NCBI GenBank assembly: GCA_963667515.2 | Contig: CAXXXY010000011.1 | Location: 248,001 to 312,000 of the forward strand | Direction of reading: 5' to 3' | Length of the DNA: 64,000 bases | From: VYDC01 sp963667515 | GTDB lineage: Bacteria; Chloroflexota; Dehalococcoidia; UBA2979 | Part shown: piece by piece, positions 49,088-58,364 of the stretch | Numbering within the stretch: the stretch's first letter is position 1 | Layout of the letters: every line of letters begins with the position of its first letter | Made by a program: the position numbers and the translations under genes | The notes under the pieces: generated by a model | Told to the model about the DNA's origin: nothing | The model's database searches: none | The model's input: the letters and a program-made list of their open reading frames with translations, nothing else

Positions 49088-50734
49088 TTAGAGCGGAACC
49101 ACCTGGTCGAAGAACAGCGCAGGCTGCCCGGCCGGGAAGAGGTTGGTGAACTTGTCCTCCCGCCAGGCGTGGTACGCCTCCGCGTGGACGGTCCACAAGG
49201 CCGGCGGGTCCGCCGCCATCTCGGCCGTGGCCTCCTGGTAGAGCTTGCGCCGCGCCTCGGTGTCGATCGTAGAGAGGCCCTCGAGGAACTTCGACTCGAA
49301 CTTCGGGTTGTCGTAGTACGCGGAGGGGGCGTCCTTCAGCAGCCACGAGTAGGCGAAGGATGCGTCCGCGAGCACGAAGGCCGAGAACGGCATGTGATAG
49401 ATGTGCGGCGTACGCTTGGCGCGGCCATAGATGCCGTCCCGCCACACGCCCGTCTCGACGTGCTCGATGCCGATGTCGATGCCGATCTCGCCGATGTCGT
49501 TCGCCGCCGCGAGCGTGTGCGACTCGAACACGGGGTTGCCTTCGACGCGCGAGGTGATCGTGGTCTTGAAGCCGTCCGGGAGGCCCGCGTCCTTCAGCAG
49601 CTGGCGCGACTTGTCCGGGTCGTAGCCGTACGGCTGGAGGTTCGGGTTGAACCCGAAGGTGTTCTCCGTGAGCGGCTGCGAGCGCTGCTCGACCGCGCGC
49701 CCGAAGTAGAGCTCCTCGATCACGGTCTTCGTGTCCAGCGCGTGCTGCAGCGCCAGGCGTACGCGCACGTCCTTGGTCGGCGGGTCGAAGTACTCCATCG
49801 ACCAGCCTGTCCACTGCGTGCTCGGGTTGATGCCCAGCACGATGTTGTCGAAGGCATCGATGCGGTCGAGCTCCGGGATCGGCAGCCCCGTGGTGAAGTC
49901 GATGTCGCCCGTCTCGAGCGCCGCGAGACGGGTGGTCGACTCCTTGATCACCTTGAGGTCAACGTCGTCGAGTCCCCTGGTTCCCCGCCACGACGAGGGG
50001 CTCGCAGCCATCAGGATCTGCGCCCCCTGCGTGTACGACGTAGGCATGTAGGCGCCGCTGCCCACGGCCTGCTCCGCCTGGAACTCCTTGCCCTTGCTAG
50101 CGTCGTTGAAGATGTGCTTCGGCAGGATGAAGACGAGATGCTGGCGCCGCGGGATGATCGGGTCGGGCTTCGCGGTGACGATCACCGCCGTGCGGGGATC
50201 CATCACGTCGACGTGGTCGATCGTGTTCACGCGCGACCGCAGGCTCGACTTGTTGTCGGCGTTCGCGTAGTACTCGATCGCGAACTTCACGTCCTCGGCG
50301 GTCACCTTCACGCCGTCGTAGAACTCGCCCTCCTGGAGATTGAAGATCCAGCGGGTCGGATCGTTCGGGTCCGACTCCCACGAGGTCCCGAACGCCGGGA
50401 TGATCGACTCCGTCTCCGGGTCGAGTCGCACGAGCGTGTCGTAGATCGCGTGGAACTCCTGGACGCTCCCGGCCGTCGTGTTCGGGTCGAGCGTGTTGCC
50501 CGGGTTCACCACCGCCGGCGTCATCTTTCCGGTCTTCACCGTCTCCACGGGCGGCGCGCTTGCCGCGGGCGCGGATGCGGCCGGCGCGGCCGGCGCCGCT
50601 GGCGCGGTCGATGCCGCGTCGTCATCGTCGTCGCAGCCGATCACGGCTGCGGTCGCGAGGCCCACCCCGCCCAGCGCGCCCCCCCGGATCAGCGCGCGCC
50701 TCGAGATGCGACCGCTGAAGAGCTCCCGGTTCAT
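49088..50734 (-). CDS. Exported family 5 solute-binding lipoprotein
   Basis: A 548-residue paralogue of the protein at 41772-43463. Its leader is nearly identical (GRISRRALIRGGALGGVGL and AAVIGC followed by five Asp residues), and an Ala/Pro linker follows. Mature landmarks are RWIFNLQEGEFYDGVKVTAEDVKF, split by ordinary loops, and DVRVRLALQHALDTKTVIEEL. It should be lipid-anchored outside the cell. No ABC permease or ATPase adjoins it, so it must work with distant genes. It is preceded by a region with two copies of GTGCGTACGAG that may be its operator. Confidence 0.93.
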   Translation of the reverse strand: MNRELFSGRISRRALIRGGALGGVGLATAAVIGCDDDDDAASTAPAAPAAPAASAPAASAPPVETVKTGKMTPAVVNPGNTLDPNTTAGSVQEFHAIYDTLVRLDPETESIIPAFGTSWESDPNDPTRWIFNLQEGEFYDGVKVTAEDVKFAIEYYANADNKSSLRSRVNTIDHVDVMDPRTAVIVTAKPDPIIPRRQHLVFILPKHIFNDASKGKEFQAEQAVGSGAYMPTSYTQGAQILMAASPSSWRGTRGLDDVDLKVIKESTTRLAALETGDIDFTTGLPIPELDRIDAFDNIVLGINPSTQWTGWSMEYFDPPTKDVRVRLALQHALDTKTVIEELYFGRAVEQRSQPLTENTFGFNPNLQPYGYDPDKSRQLLKDAGLPDGFKTTITSRVEGNPVFESHTLAAANDIGEIGIDIGIEHVETGVWRDGIYGRAKRTPHIYHMPFSAFVLADASFAYSWLLKDAPSAYYDNPKFESKFLEGLSTIDTEARRKLYQEATAEMAADPPALWTVHAEAYHAWREDKFTNLFPAGQPALFFDQVVPL

Positions 50735-50825
50735 AGTGCGTCCCCTCCTGAGCCTGAGAACACGGGCGTGTTCCGTGGCGGAAGCCTAACACGTTGGTGG
50801 CAAGCCCCACCGCGCGAAGAGCAGC

Positions 50826-50856
50826 GTGCGTACGAGTGAGAACGAGTGCGTACGAG
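50826..50856. promoter_or_regulatory. Two GTGCGTACGAG repeats, 20 bp apart
   Basis: Identical 11-mers with the palindromic core CGTACG start at 50826 and 50846, two helical turns apart. They lie in the 329-bp divergent gap between the binding-protein gene (starts 50734, minus) and the antiporter gene (51064, plus). This arrangement suits a dimeric regulator. A TTGACA at 50863-50868 could be a -35 box for the antiporter, but no convincing -10 box follows. Nothing else is recognised in the gap. Confidence 0.5.
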
Positions 50857-51063
50857 CACGAGGTTGACACTCAGTGCTCGTTCGCTGCGAGACCGCTGCC
50901 GAGGGGACGCTTCTGTCGGCGACCACGCCGCCACGAGGGAGTGGCCCATGCGCGCCCTCGTCCCCGGTCGCGTCCATGAGCACCCGCGGGAGGTGATGCG
51001 GCGCTAGCCTGAGCGGCGACGATGAGCCGTCGGTAGGGATTCACGCGGGGTGGGCGGCGTTCC

Positions 51064-52848
51064 GTGGGCTCGGAGCAGGGGCTACTCGGCGAGCTCGCGG
51101 TGATCGGTGCGCTCGCCGTCGTCGCCGCGGTGGGACTCCGCCGCATCCGTGTCCCCGCCACCATCGGCTTCCTGCTGGTGGGGTCGGTCGCGGGCCCGAA
51201 CGCGCTGGGGCTCGTGGGGAACACGGACGACATCACGGAGATCGCCGAGGTCGGCGTGATCCTGCTGCTCTTCGCGATCGGGCTCGAGTTCTCGCTGAGC
51301 CGGCTGCGCTTCATCTGGCGCGCCGTGGCCGTCGGCGGCTCCATACAGGTCGGAGCCACGACGGCGATCGCGATCATCGTGCTGACGGGCGCGGGCGTCA
51401 GCGCCGAGCGCGCCACGATCTTCGGCTTCGTGGTCGCGCTGTCGAGCACGGTCGTCGTCCTGCGCGTGCTCCAGGCTCGCGGTGAGCTCGAGGCCCCGCA
51501 CGGGCGCTTCACCGTCGGCGCGCTGATCTTCCAGGACCTGCTCGTGGTGCCGCTGACGCTGCTGGTGCCGGTGCTCGCGGGGCACGAGGGCTCGGCCGTG
51601 GCCGTGGAGATCGGCTGGGCGCTGCTGCGAGCGCTGCTCGCGGTGGCCGCGGTGCTCTTCGTGGCGCGAGCGCTGGTGCCGAGGCTCTTCGCCACCGTCG
51701 ATGCGACCCGGACGCGGGAGGTCTTCCTGCTGGCGGTGCTCTCGATCGCCCTCGGCTTCGCGTGGCTCATGTCGGAGATCGGGCTGTCGTTCGCGCTGGG
51801 CGCCTTCCTCGCGGGGATGCTGCTGGCCGACACCGACTACGGTCACCGGGCGATCACCGACGTCATCCTGCTGCGCGACACGTTCACCAGCATCTTCTTC
51901 GTCTCGCTGGGGATGCTGGTCGACTGGGACGTCGTGCTCGATGACCCCGTCCTGCTCGCTCTCATCGTCGCCGGCCTGGTGCCGGGCAAGGCGGTGATCG
52001 CCACGCTGGCGGCGCTGGCGATGCGCTACCCCGCTCGGGCCGCGCTGCGGGCCGGCGTCTACCTCGCGCAGTTCGGAGAGTTCGGATTCGTGCTGCTCAC
52101 ACTCGCGGCCAGCGAGGGCCTCCTCGGTCCCGCCGACGTGCGGCTGCTGGTCACGGCGGGCGTCTTCAGCATGGTGCTCTCTCGTCTCGCGATGTCGCTC
52201 GCGGGCGAGATGCACGCGGGCGAGGCGCTGCTGCGCCCGCTCGAGCGTCTCCTGCGGGTGCGCGGCATCGACGAGCCCCGGCCCGAGGACGCGGCGCTCT
52301 CGGGCCACGTCCTCGTCGTCGGGTACGGCGTGGCGGGCGGGCTGGTGACGCGCTCGTTGCGATCGATCGGCCCGCCCTACGTCGTGCTCGAGCTCGATGC
52401 GCAGCGCGTGCGAGACGCGCGCGAGCACGGTGCGCCCGTGTACTACGGCGACATCACGAGCCGCGAGGTGATCGGGCACGCCCGCGTCGAGGCGGCGCGC
52501 GCGCTCATCCTCCTGATCAACGACCCGGCAGCCGTTCGCCGCGCGATCGCCGCGGTTCGCGAGGCGTGCCCGGAGGTGCCGATCCTCGTGCGGACGCACT
52601 ACGTGGGCGATCGCGACGATCTGCTTCGGCTCGGCGCCACGGAGGTGGTCTGCGAGGAGCTGGAGGGCGGCACGGAGATTTCGGGCCACCTGCTTCGCAC
52701 CCTCGGCGTCGACCGCCCGGCGATCCGCTGGCACATCGGCCACGCCCTGGCCTCCGCCGACCAGCACGAGCTGACCGGCGCGACGGAGGAGTGGCTCGCG
52801 GCCACCGACCTGCCCCGGCCGGAGTCCGCCGGCGAGGTCGGCGACTGA
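51064..52848 (+). CDS. CPA2 cation/proton antiporter with RCK domain (KefB-like)
   Basis: A 594-residue protein. About 12 membrane helices (1-385) are of the CPA2 exchanger fold, including the family blocks IRVPATIGFLLVGSVAGPN, FALGAFLAGMLLADTDY (transport region) and YLAQFGEFGFVLLTL. A TrkA-N/RCK nucleotide-binding domain follows (about 415-535), with HVLVVGYGVAGGLVTRSL and VVLELDAQRVRDAREHG, then ILLINDPAAVRRAI. Such proteins exchange K+ or Na+ for H+ under control of NAD(H) or thiol ligands. GTG 51064 is the start. It is divergent from the binding-protein gene. Confidence 0.93.
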   Translation: MGSEQGLLGELAVIGALAVVAAVGLRRIRVPATIGFLLVGSVAGPNALGLVGNTDDITEIAEVGVILLLFAIGLEFSLSRLRFIWRAVAVGGSIQVGATTAIAIIVLTGAGVSAERATIFGFVVALSSTVVVLRVLQARGELEAPHGRFTVGALIFQDLLVVPLTLLVPVLAGHEGSAVAVEIGWALLRALLAVAAVLFVARALVPRLFATVDATRTREVFLLAVLSIALGFAWLMSEIGLSFALGAFLAGMLLADTDYGHRAITDVILLRDTFTSIFFVSLGMLVDWDVVLDDPVLLALIVAGLVPGKAVIATLAALAMRYPARAALRAGVYLAQFGEFGFVLLTLAASEGLLGPADVRLLVTAGVFSMVLSRLAMSLAGEMHAGEALLRPLERLLRVRGIDEPRPEDAALSGHVLVVGYGVAGGLVTRSLRSIGPPYVVLELDAQRVRDAREHGAPVYYGDITSREVIGHARVEAARALILLINDPAAVRRAIAAVREACPEVPILVRTHYVGDRDDLLRLGATEVVCEELEGGTEISGHLLRTLGVDRPAIRWHIGHALASADQHELTGATEEWLAATDLPRPESAGEVGD

Positions 52849-53035
52849 GGCCGGCGGCGCCACCGACGGTCGCTGCGTGCCGGCGGACGAGGCGACGGCC
52901 GCGCTGGCACGCGGCGAGTCAGCCGCCGCCCGCGAAAGACGCTAGCCGCGCGGCGCGGGGGCTCGGACGCCGTCACTCGGGGCGGCCGAGCCGAGCGGCC
53001 CGCCGGCACGCGAGGGCGCCCGCACCTCGCGCGCC

Positions 53036-53773
53036 TCAGCTCGTGCGTTCGAGGATCCGGGTCGCGCGCCTCGGCACGCCGAGAAGCGGCTGGCCGATGC
53101 TCGCGCGGTAGCCGAAGTAGATGAGGATCAGCCCCACGAACTCCGTGACATAGAGTACCTCTGTGTTGCCCGCGCGCGAGGACGAGCCGCCGATGCCGGG
53201 CAGCAGCGCGCCGAGGGCGATCAGCACGTTCCCGAGCGCCCGCGCGTCGCCGCCCGGCTGCCTCCAGTAGCGCCGCGCGGAGTAGACGGCGCCGCCTACC
53301 AGGAACAGGAACGCGTAGACGTTGATCGCCGGCGAGAAGAGCCGCACCCACTCCCATTCGAGGACGCGACCGCTGGGCACGTCCGTCGCCTGCTCCGACG
53401 CGACGGGGGCGATCAGCACGAAGCTCGCAGCGACCGCGACGTAGCCGAACGCCATGATGGCGAGCCGGTCCGCCACGCGCCGGCTCATCAGCAGGTAGAC
53501 GGAGCCCTGCGCCAGTGGCGCCCCGCCCATGAGCGCGCCCGCGATGTACCACCAGCGGAAGATCGGCTCCTGCCAGCCGAGCAGCGTGGTCAGCCCCTCG
53601 GCCAGCGTGCCCGCGCGGAACATTGCGATGCCGAAGGCCCACCAGGCGAGATGCGTGCGCGCGGGATCGCCGGCCCGGCGCTTCTCCCCGTACCGCGTGA
53701 ACACGAGCCACGCGAAGGCCGCCGACATCACGGTGGTCACGAGCGGGACGTAGGGAACGGCGTTCGCCAGCAC
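53036..53773 (-). CDS. Hypothetical seven-helix membrane protein
   Basis: A 245-residue protein with about seven hydrophobic segments, for example VPLVTTVMSAAFAWLVF, LAIMAFGYVAVAASFVLI and VNVYAFLFLVGG-like stretches, and a short basic C-terminus. Trp, Tyr and Gly residues lie at helix ends. I do not recognise a named family. It is divergent from the metal-chelate binding-protein gene but separated by 160 bp, and no functional link is evident. Confidence 0.75.
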   Translation of the reverse strand: MLANAVPYVPLVTTVMSAAFAWLVFTRYGEKRRAGDPARTHLAWWAFGIAMFRAGTLAEGLTTLLGWQEPIFRWWYIAGALMGGAPLAQGSVYLLMSRRVADRLAIMAFGYVAVAASFVLIAPVASEQATDVPSGRVLEWEWVRLFSPAINVYAFLFLVGGAVYSARRYWRQPGGDARALGNVLIALGALLPGIGGSSSRAGNTEVLYVTEFVGLILIYFGYRASIGQPLLGVPRRATRILERTS

Positions 53774-53935
53774 AACTCTCCGCGAATCCTGCGCAAAGCT
53801 CGGCGAAGCTGCGGCGCTATCGGGGGCTCGCCGTGGCGCGTGCGCGCGTGCGAGACGAGACTAGTCGTCGCGCCGTCCCCCTACCACCGCAGATCGGCAT
53901 ATCGCCGTTACGGACCATGAGGATTGGATAGATTC

Positions 53936-54919
53936 ATGACGCTGTTCGCTCGTCGCTGGACGGGGTGGCTCGCGCTGCTGCTCGCGGGGGGGCTGCTGCT
54001 GGCCGCCGCCTGCGACGACGACGACTCCGACGCGACGCCCGATGCGGCGGGCGATGCGGAGAGTGCGGCCGCCGCCGACTACCCGCGTGACGTCGTCGAC
54101 CTGCTCGGGCGCACCGTGACCATCGAGGCGCAGCCTCAGCGCATCGTCGCGCTCAGCCCCACGGCGGTCGAGTTCGTCTACGCGGCGGGCGGCACGGTCG
54201 TGGGTCGCTCGTCGAGCGTGACGTTCCCCGCAGCGGCGGCGGCGGCCACCGACATCGGGACCGCGTACCAGCCGAGTATGGAGGCGATCCTCGCGCTGGA
54301 GCCGGACCTCGTCGTCGCCGACTCGATCATCCACGCCCAGCCGCAGCTGCGCGACCTGATCGAGGGGCTACCCGGGGCCGTGGTCTTCGCCGGGGCGGAC
54401 GGCTACGACGATGTGCTGACCGGCCTGACGATGATGGGCGAGGCGCTCGACACGGCGGAGACCGCCGCCAGTCGCATCGCCGAGATCGAGACGGCGCTCG
54501 CCGAGGCGCGCGCGGCGCTCGCGGGCGTGGAGGTCACGGCGGTCGTGCTGATCGCCGATCGTGACCAGACGCTCTACGCCGCGAAGCGATCCTCGTGGGC
54601 GGGCGATCTGCTCGATCGCCTCGACGTCACCAATCCCGCCGCCGAGCAGCCGGACGCGGGGCCGTTCCCCGGCTACACCGCGGTGGCGCCGGAGATCCTC
54701 ATCCAGTTCGATCCGCCGGTGATCCTCACCATCACTCCCGCCCCGGAGCCGGCGCCGCGCCTCTCCACCATCGTGCCGCAGATCCCTCCGTTCGCAGGCC
54801 TCGCGGCCGTGCGCTCGGGGCGCGTCATCGAGATGGATCTCGAGCTGCTGCTGCAGGCTCCGGGACCACGCGTCGACGAGGCGCTCGCGGAGCTGGCGCG
54901 GGTGCTCGGGGCGGGCTAG
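53936..54919 (+). CDS. Metal-chelate ABC importer, substrate-binding lipoprotein (BtuF/FepB-like)
   Basis: A lipoprotein of about 327 residues. The signal peptide ends in the lipobox LLAAAC and is followed by four Asp residues. The mature part is a two-lobe class III binding protein: DLLGRTVTIEAQPQRIVALSP at the start, PSMEAILALEPDLVVADS, and a helical backbone linker. These proteins bind cobalamin, heme or ferric siderophores outside the membrane. ATG 53936 is preferred to TTG 53924 on signal-peptide length. The permease and ATPase genes follow directly, making a complete importer. The ligand cannot be told from sequence alone. Confidence 0.9.
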   Translation: MTLFARRWTGWLALLLAGGLLLAAACDDDDSDATPDAAGDAESAAAADYPRDVVDLLGRTVTIEAQPQRIVALSPTAVEFVYAAGGTVVGRSSSVTFPAAAAAATDIGTAYQPSMEAILALEPDLVVADSIIHAQPQLRDLIEGLPGAVVFAGADGYDDVLTGLTMMGEALDTAETAASRIAEIETALAEARAALAGVEVTAVVLIADRDQTLYAAKRSSWAGDLLDRLDVTNPAAEQPDAGPFPGYTAVAPEILIQFDPPVILTITPAPEPAPRLSTIVPQIPPFAGLAAVRSGRVIEMDLELLLQAPGPRVDEALAELARVLGAG

Positions 54920-54926
54920 CCACGCG

Positions 54927-55979
54927 ATGAGCGCGCCGGGGCCGCCGGGGGCTCAGCTCGCGGCCGGCGCCGCAGCGTCCGCGCGATCCTGGTCGGCGGA
55001 GCGGCGACGTCGCGTCGCCCGGGCGGCGGCGCTCGCGGCCGCGGCGCTGGCGGTGCTCGGCGTCGCCTCGATCACCCTCGGCTCGGTGACGCTCGGCGTC
55101 GGCGAGGCGCTCGGCGGCCTCGTCTCGCGGGACGAGAGCTTCGCCCGCACCGTGGTCTGGGAGATCCGCGTTCCCCGGTACATGGACGCGCTGCTCGTGG
55201 GAGCGGCGCTCGGCGTGGCCGGCTCGCTGCTGCAGGCAGTCACGCGCAACCCGCTCGCCGATCCGACGGTGATGGGGATCAGCGGCGCCGCGGGCCTCGC
55301 GACGACCTTCGCGCTCGTGCTCTGGCCGGCGGCGTCGACGTGGGGTCTCGTCGGCGCCGCGACGGCGGGCGGTCTGCTGGGCGCCGGCGCGATCCTCGCG
55401 ATCGCGTGGCACGGCGCCGTCTCCCCGATCCGCCTGACCCTCGCCGGCGTCGCGCTCTCCGCCTTCTTCGGCGCGGGCATCGTCGGCCTGCTCGCCTCCT
55501 CGCGCACCTTCCTCGAGCTGTCGCTCGGCTTCCTCGCCGGGGGGCTCTACGGCTCGGAGTGGCGCGAGCTGCGCGTGGTGGCGCCGCTGGTGCTCCCGGG
55601 GCTCGCGGGTGCCTACCTGCTGAGCGGGCGGCTCAACGCGCTCGAGCTCGGCGACGAGGTGGCCACCGGCCTCGGCGTGGCGCCGGATCGCACGCGGCTG
55701 CTGGCGCTCGGGCTCGCGGGCGTGCTGACGGGCGCGGCCGTCGCGGTCGCCGGGCTCGTCTCCTTCGTCGGCCTGGTCAGCCCGCACCTCGCGCGCTTCG
55801 CCGTGGGGAGCGACCAGCGCTACCGTCTCGTGACCTCCGCGGTGATCGGCGCGCTGCTGGTGGGAAGCGCCGACCTGGTCGGGCGGCTGGTGATCCGGCC
55901 CGCCGAGATCCCGATGGGCATCTTCACGGCGGCGGTCGGCGCACCCTTCCTCCTGTACCTGCTGCGCTACCGCGCATGA
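54927..55979 (+). CDS. FecCD-family ABC permease
   Basis: A 350-residue integral membrane protein of the BtuC/FecCD family. It has IRVPRYMDALLVGAALGVAG (the family's first signature), TRNPLADPTVMGISGAAG, GLVSFVGLVSPHLARFAVG (coupling region) and the C-terminal EIPMGIFTAAVGAPFLLYLL. About ten helices are expected, working as a homodimer. The N-terminal 30 residues are cytoplasmic and basic. It starts 7 bp after the binding protein, and its stop overlaps the ATPase start as ATGA. Confidence 0.93.
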   Translation: MSAPGPPGAQLAAGAAASARSWSAERRRRVARAAALAAAALAVLGVASITLGSVTLGVGEALGGLVSRDESFARTVVWEIRVPRYMDALLVGAALGVAGSLLQAVTRNPLADPTVMGISGAAGLATTFALVLWPAASTWGLVGAATAGGLLGAGAILAIAWHGAVSPIRLTLAGVALSAFFGAGIVGLLASSRTFLELSLGFLAGGLYGSEWRELRVVAPLVLPGLAGAYLLSGRLNALELGDEVATGLGVAPDRTRLLALGLAGVLTGAAVAVAGLVSFVGLVSPHLARFAVGSDQRYRLVTSAVIGALLVGSADLVGRLVIRPAEIPMGIFTAAVGAPFLLYLLRYRA

Positions 55980-56743
55980 GCCTCGTCGCCGAGTCGCTGA
56001 CGCTCGCCTATCGCGGGCGCGAGGTCCTGCGCGACGTCTCGCTGCGCATCGCGCCCGGCGAGTTCGTCGCGATCGTCGGGCCCAACGCGAGCGGCAAGAG
56101 CACGCTGATGCGCGCCGTCGGCCGCGCCCATCGCCCGCAGATTGGGCGGGTCACGCTGGACGGAGACGACCTCTACCGGCTTCCGCGGCGGGAGGTCGCG
56201 CGGCGCCTGGCCTTTCTGCCCCAGCTGACGGAGACGGATGTCGACCTCACCGTCGAGGAGCTCGCGTGGCGCGGTCGGCTGCCGCACCAGCGGGTGCTCC
56301 GCCCCGCGACCGCGCACGACGCGCAGGTCGTGGAGGGCGCGCTCCGCGCCACCGACAGCTGGGAGCTGCGCGCGCGCCCTCTGGGCGCGCTCTCGGGCGG
56401 CGAGCGCCAGCGCGCCTGGATCGCGCTGGCCCTCGCGCAGGAGCCGCGCGTGCTGCTCCTCGACGAGCCGACCACGTTCCTCGATCTGCGCCATCAGCTG
56501 GAGGTGATGGAGACGCTCGCCGCGCTGCGGGCGGACGGGCTCTCGGTCGTGTGCGTGCTCCACGACCTCGCCCTCGGCGCCCGCTACGCCGATCGCCTCG
56601 TCGGCATCGCGCGCGGCGGCATCGCATTCGACGGCCCGCCCGAGCAGGTGCTCGAGGCGGGCCTGCTGAGCGATGTGTTCGGCCTGCCGATGGACGTGCT
56701 CACGGAGCCGACGACGGGGCGGCTGGTGCCGGTGCCGCGCTAG
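55976..56743 (+). CDS. ABC importer ATPase (FecE/BtuD-like)
   Basis: A 255-residue ATPase. Walker A is GPNASGKST (residues 35-43), the Q-loop FLPQLTETDVDLTVEE, the signature LSGGERQRAWIALAL and Walker B VLLLDEPTTFLDL; the switch His follows in LHDLALG. The DLRHQLEVMETL segment is typical of the iron-chelate/cobalamin group. It powers the importer with the two genes upstream. The start overlaps the permease stop by 4 nt, and its TAG stop is 4 bp from the stop of the convergent MFS remnant. Confidence 0.94.
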   Translation: MSLVAESLTLAYRGREVLRDVSLRIAPGEFVAIVGPNASGKSTLMRAVGRAHRPQIGRVTLDGDDLYRLPRREVARRLAFLPQLTETDVDLTVEELAWRGRLPHQRVLRPATAHDAQVVEGALRATDSWELRARPLGALSGGERQRAWIALALAQEPRVLLLDEPTTFLDLRHQLEVMETLAALRADGLSVVCVLHDLALGARYADRLVGIARGGIAFDGPPEQVLEAGLLSDVFGLPMDVLTEPTTGRLVPVPR

Positions 56744-58315
56744 CGCGGCCGCCGCCTCGCGGGGGTCACTGCGGCTCCCTGCGCCATGCCCGCCTGCGGC
56801 GCGGGCCACTCTTCGCAGCCCGGCACCCACGGCACGGAGCAGTCGGGCCGCCAGGCGCCGGCGCGCTCTCCCTCGGCGGCGGCGAGCTGGCGCTCGCTCG
56901 GCTCCGCGGCCGCCGCGCCGGGCAGCCGCGCCGAGATGTAGAGGACCGCGAGCACGGGGAGAGCGAGGACGAGGAAGCCGTCGCTGAAGCCCGTCGCCGC
57001 GCCATCGTGCAGCGGGTTGAGGGAGGTCGCTCCTCCCGCGCTCGAGAGCCCGAGCAACGCAGCCGCCCCGACGCTGCCCCCGATGAAGAACATCATCGAG
57101 TTGATGCCGAGCCCGGACGCGAGGAGCTGCGGACGCACCGCCCGGGAGACGGCTGCGGCGAGCGGCGTGTTCACGAGCCCGAAGCCCGCGCCGAGCAGGC
57201 CCCCGAGGGCGCCGATCGAGCGCACGTCCTCGCCGGCCGCGGTGGAGAGCCCGAGCACCGCGACGAGAATAGCCGTGCCGCCCAGCGCCACGAGGGCGCG
57301 CGCGCCCACGCTGTCGACGAGGCGGCCGGACAGCACCCCGAAGGCGCCCGTCAGCACGGCAATCGGCACCAGCACGACACCGACCTCCAGCGCCGTGAGC
57401 CCGTTCGCCGTCGCCAGCAGGATGGGCAGCCCGATGAGCACGCCGAGGTTAGCCGACATGACGAGGAAGCTCATGGTCACGAGCGCCCGGTAGTCGGCGT
57501 CGCGAACGAACTCGCGAGGGATGAACGGCGACGCGACCGCTCACTGCTCCAGCGCGAGGGCCGTGAACGCCGTGAGCGCCAGCGCGGCGCCGCCGAGCGA
57601 CCCCACCGACGTCCAGCCCGAGCGGCCGGCCTCCGTCGACGCCAGTAGCACGCCGACCACGCCGGCGGCGAGCAGCGCCCCGCCCACCAGATCGATCCCG
57701 CCGCCGACCGTCTGCTCGTCTCTCGGCAGGACGGCGAGGGCGGCGGGGATGGTGAGCGCCGCGGCGCCGTTGATCAGGAAGAGCGACTCCCAGCCCCAGC
57801 TGCTCGCGACGGCGCCGCCCAGCAGCGGCCCGATCGCTGCGCCGAGGCCGATGGTGGCGCCGATCACCCCCCAGCACGGTCCCCCTCGACGCGGGGCCGT
57901 AGGCGCGGCTCGCGAGCGTCATCCCGAGCCCCGGAACCGCGGCGCCCCCGGCCGCCTGCACGATTCGCGCGAGCAGGAGCAGCCCGAAGCCGGGCGGGAG
58001 CGCGGCGAGCACCGACCCGGCGGCGAAGATGCCGACGCCGAGGATGAAGAGCGGCCGGGCGCCGTGCAGGTCGGCGAGTCGTCCGTAGAAGGGGATCGCG
58101 ACGCCGTACACGAGCAGGAAGCCCGTCATGATCCAGCTCAGCTGCCCGACCTCGACGTCGAGGTCGGCGGCGATGTCGGGCAGCACGACCCCCACCGCCG
58201 AGGCGTTCAGCACGCCGAAGAAGAGCGCGACGCAGACGACGAGCAGGACGCCGAGCGGGCACGCCGCGTTGCCCGTCTCCGCCTCGGCGCTGGCGCGGGG
58301 TCGCTCGTCGTTCAC
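56740..58315 (-). pseudogene. Drug-efflux MFS transporter (DHA2, 14-TM type), broken
   Basis: From ATG 58315 the first helices are intact (LSWIMTGFLLVYGVAIPFYGRLADLHGARP split by loops; the TM2-TM3 loop is GRLADLHGAR). An extra G near 57867-57872 shifts the frame after ASRGTVLG. Coding resumes with VIGATIGLGAAIGPLLGG, the motif C of drug:proton antiporters. It then meets an in-frame TGA at 57541-57543 (LEQ-stop-AVASPFIP) and continues conserved to 56740. The two lesions suggest a pseudogene, though the first is in a homopolymer. It is downstream of, and probably controlled by, the MarR-type gene. Confidence 0.85.
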
Positions 58316-58364
58316 GATGGGGCCTCTCGGGGGGCTGCCTCGGCGTCGCTGGCCAGCGAGGCCG

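Noticed and set aside
50863..50868. TTGACA as a -35 promoter box for the antiporter gene.
   Set aside because: No acceptable -10 hexamer lies 16-18 bp downstream. It is only mentioned with the repeats.
53774..53935. Cobalamin riboswitch upstream of the metal-chelate importer.
   Set aside because: The gap is only about 160 bp and contains no B12-box-like sequence, so the ligand of the importer remains open.
57541..57543. In-frame TGA in the MFS exporter remnant as a second selenocysteine codon; a TCGCGA palindrome follows.
   Set aside because: The site is between membrane helices of a drug exporter family with no redox residue there, the gene also carries a frameshift, and the downstream palindrome lacks a SECIS-like loop. 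A CGA-to-TGA nonsense change is simpler.
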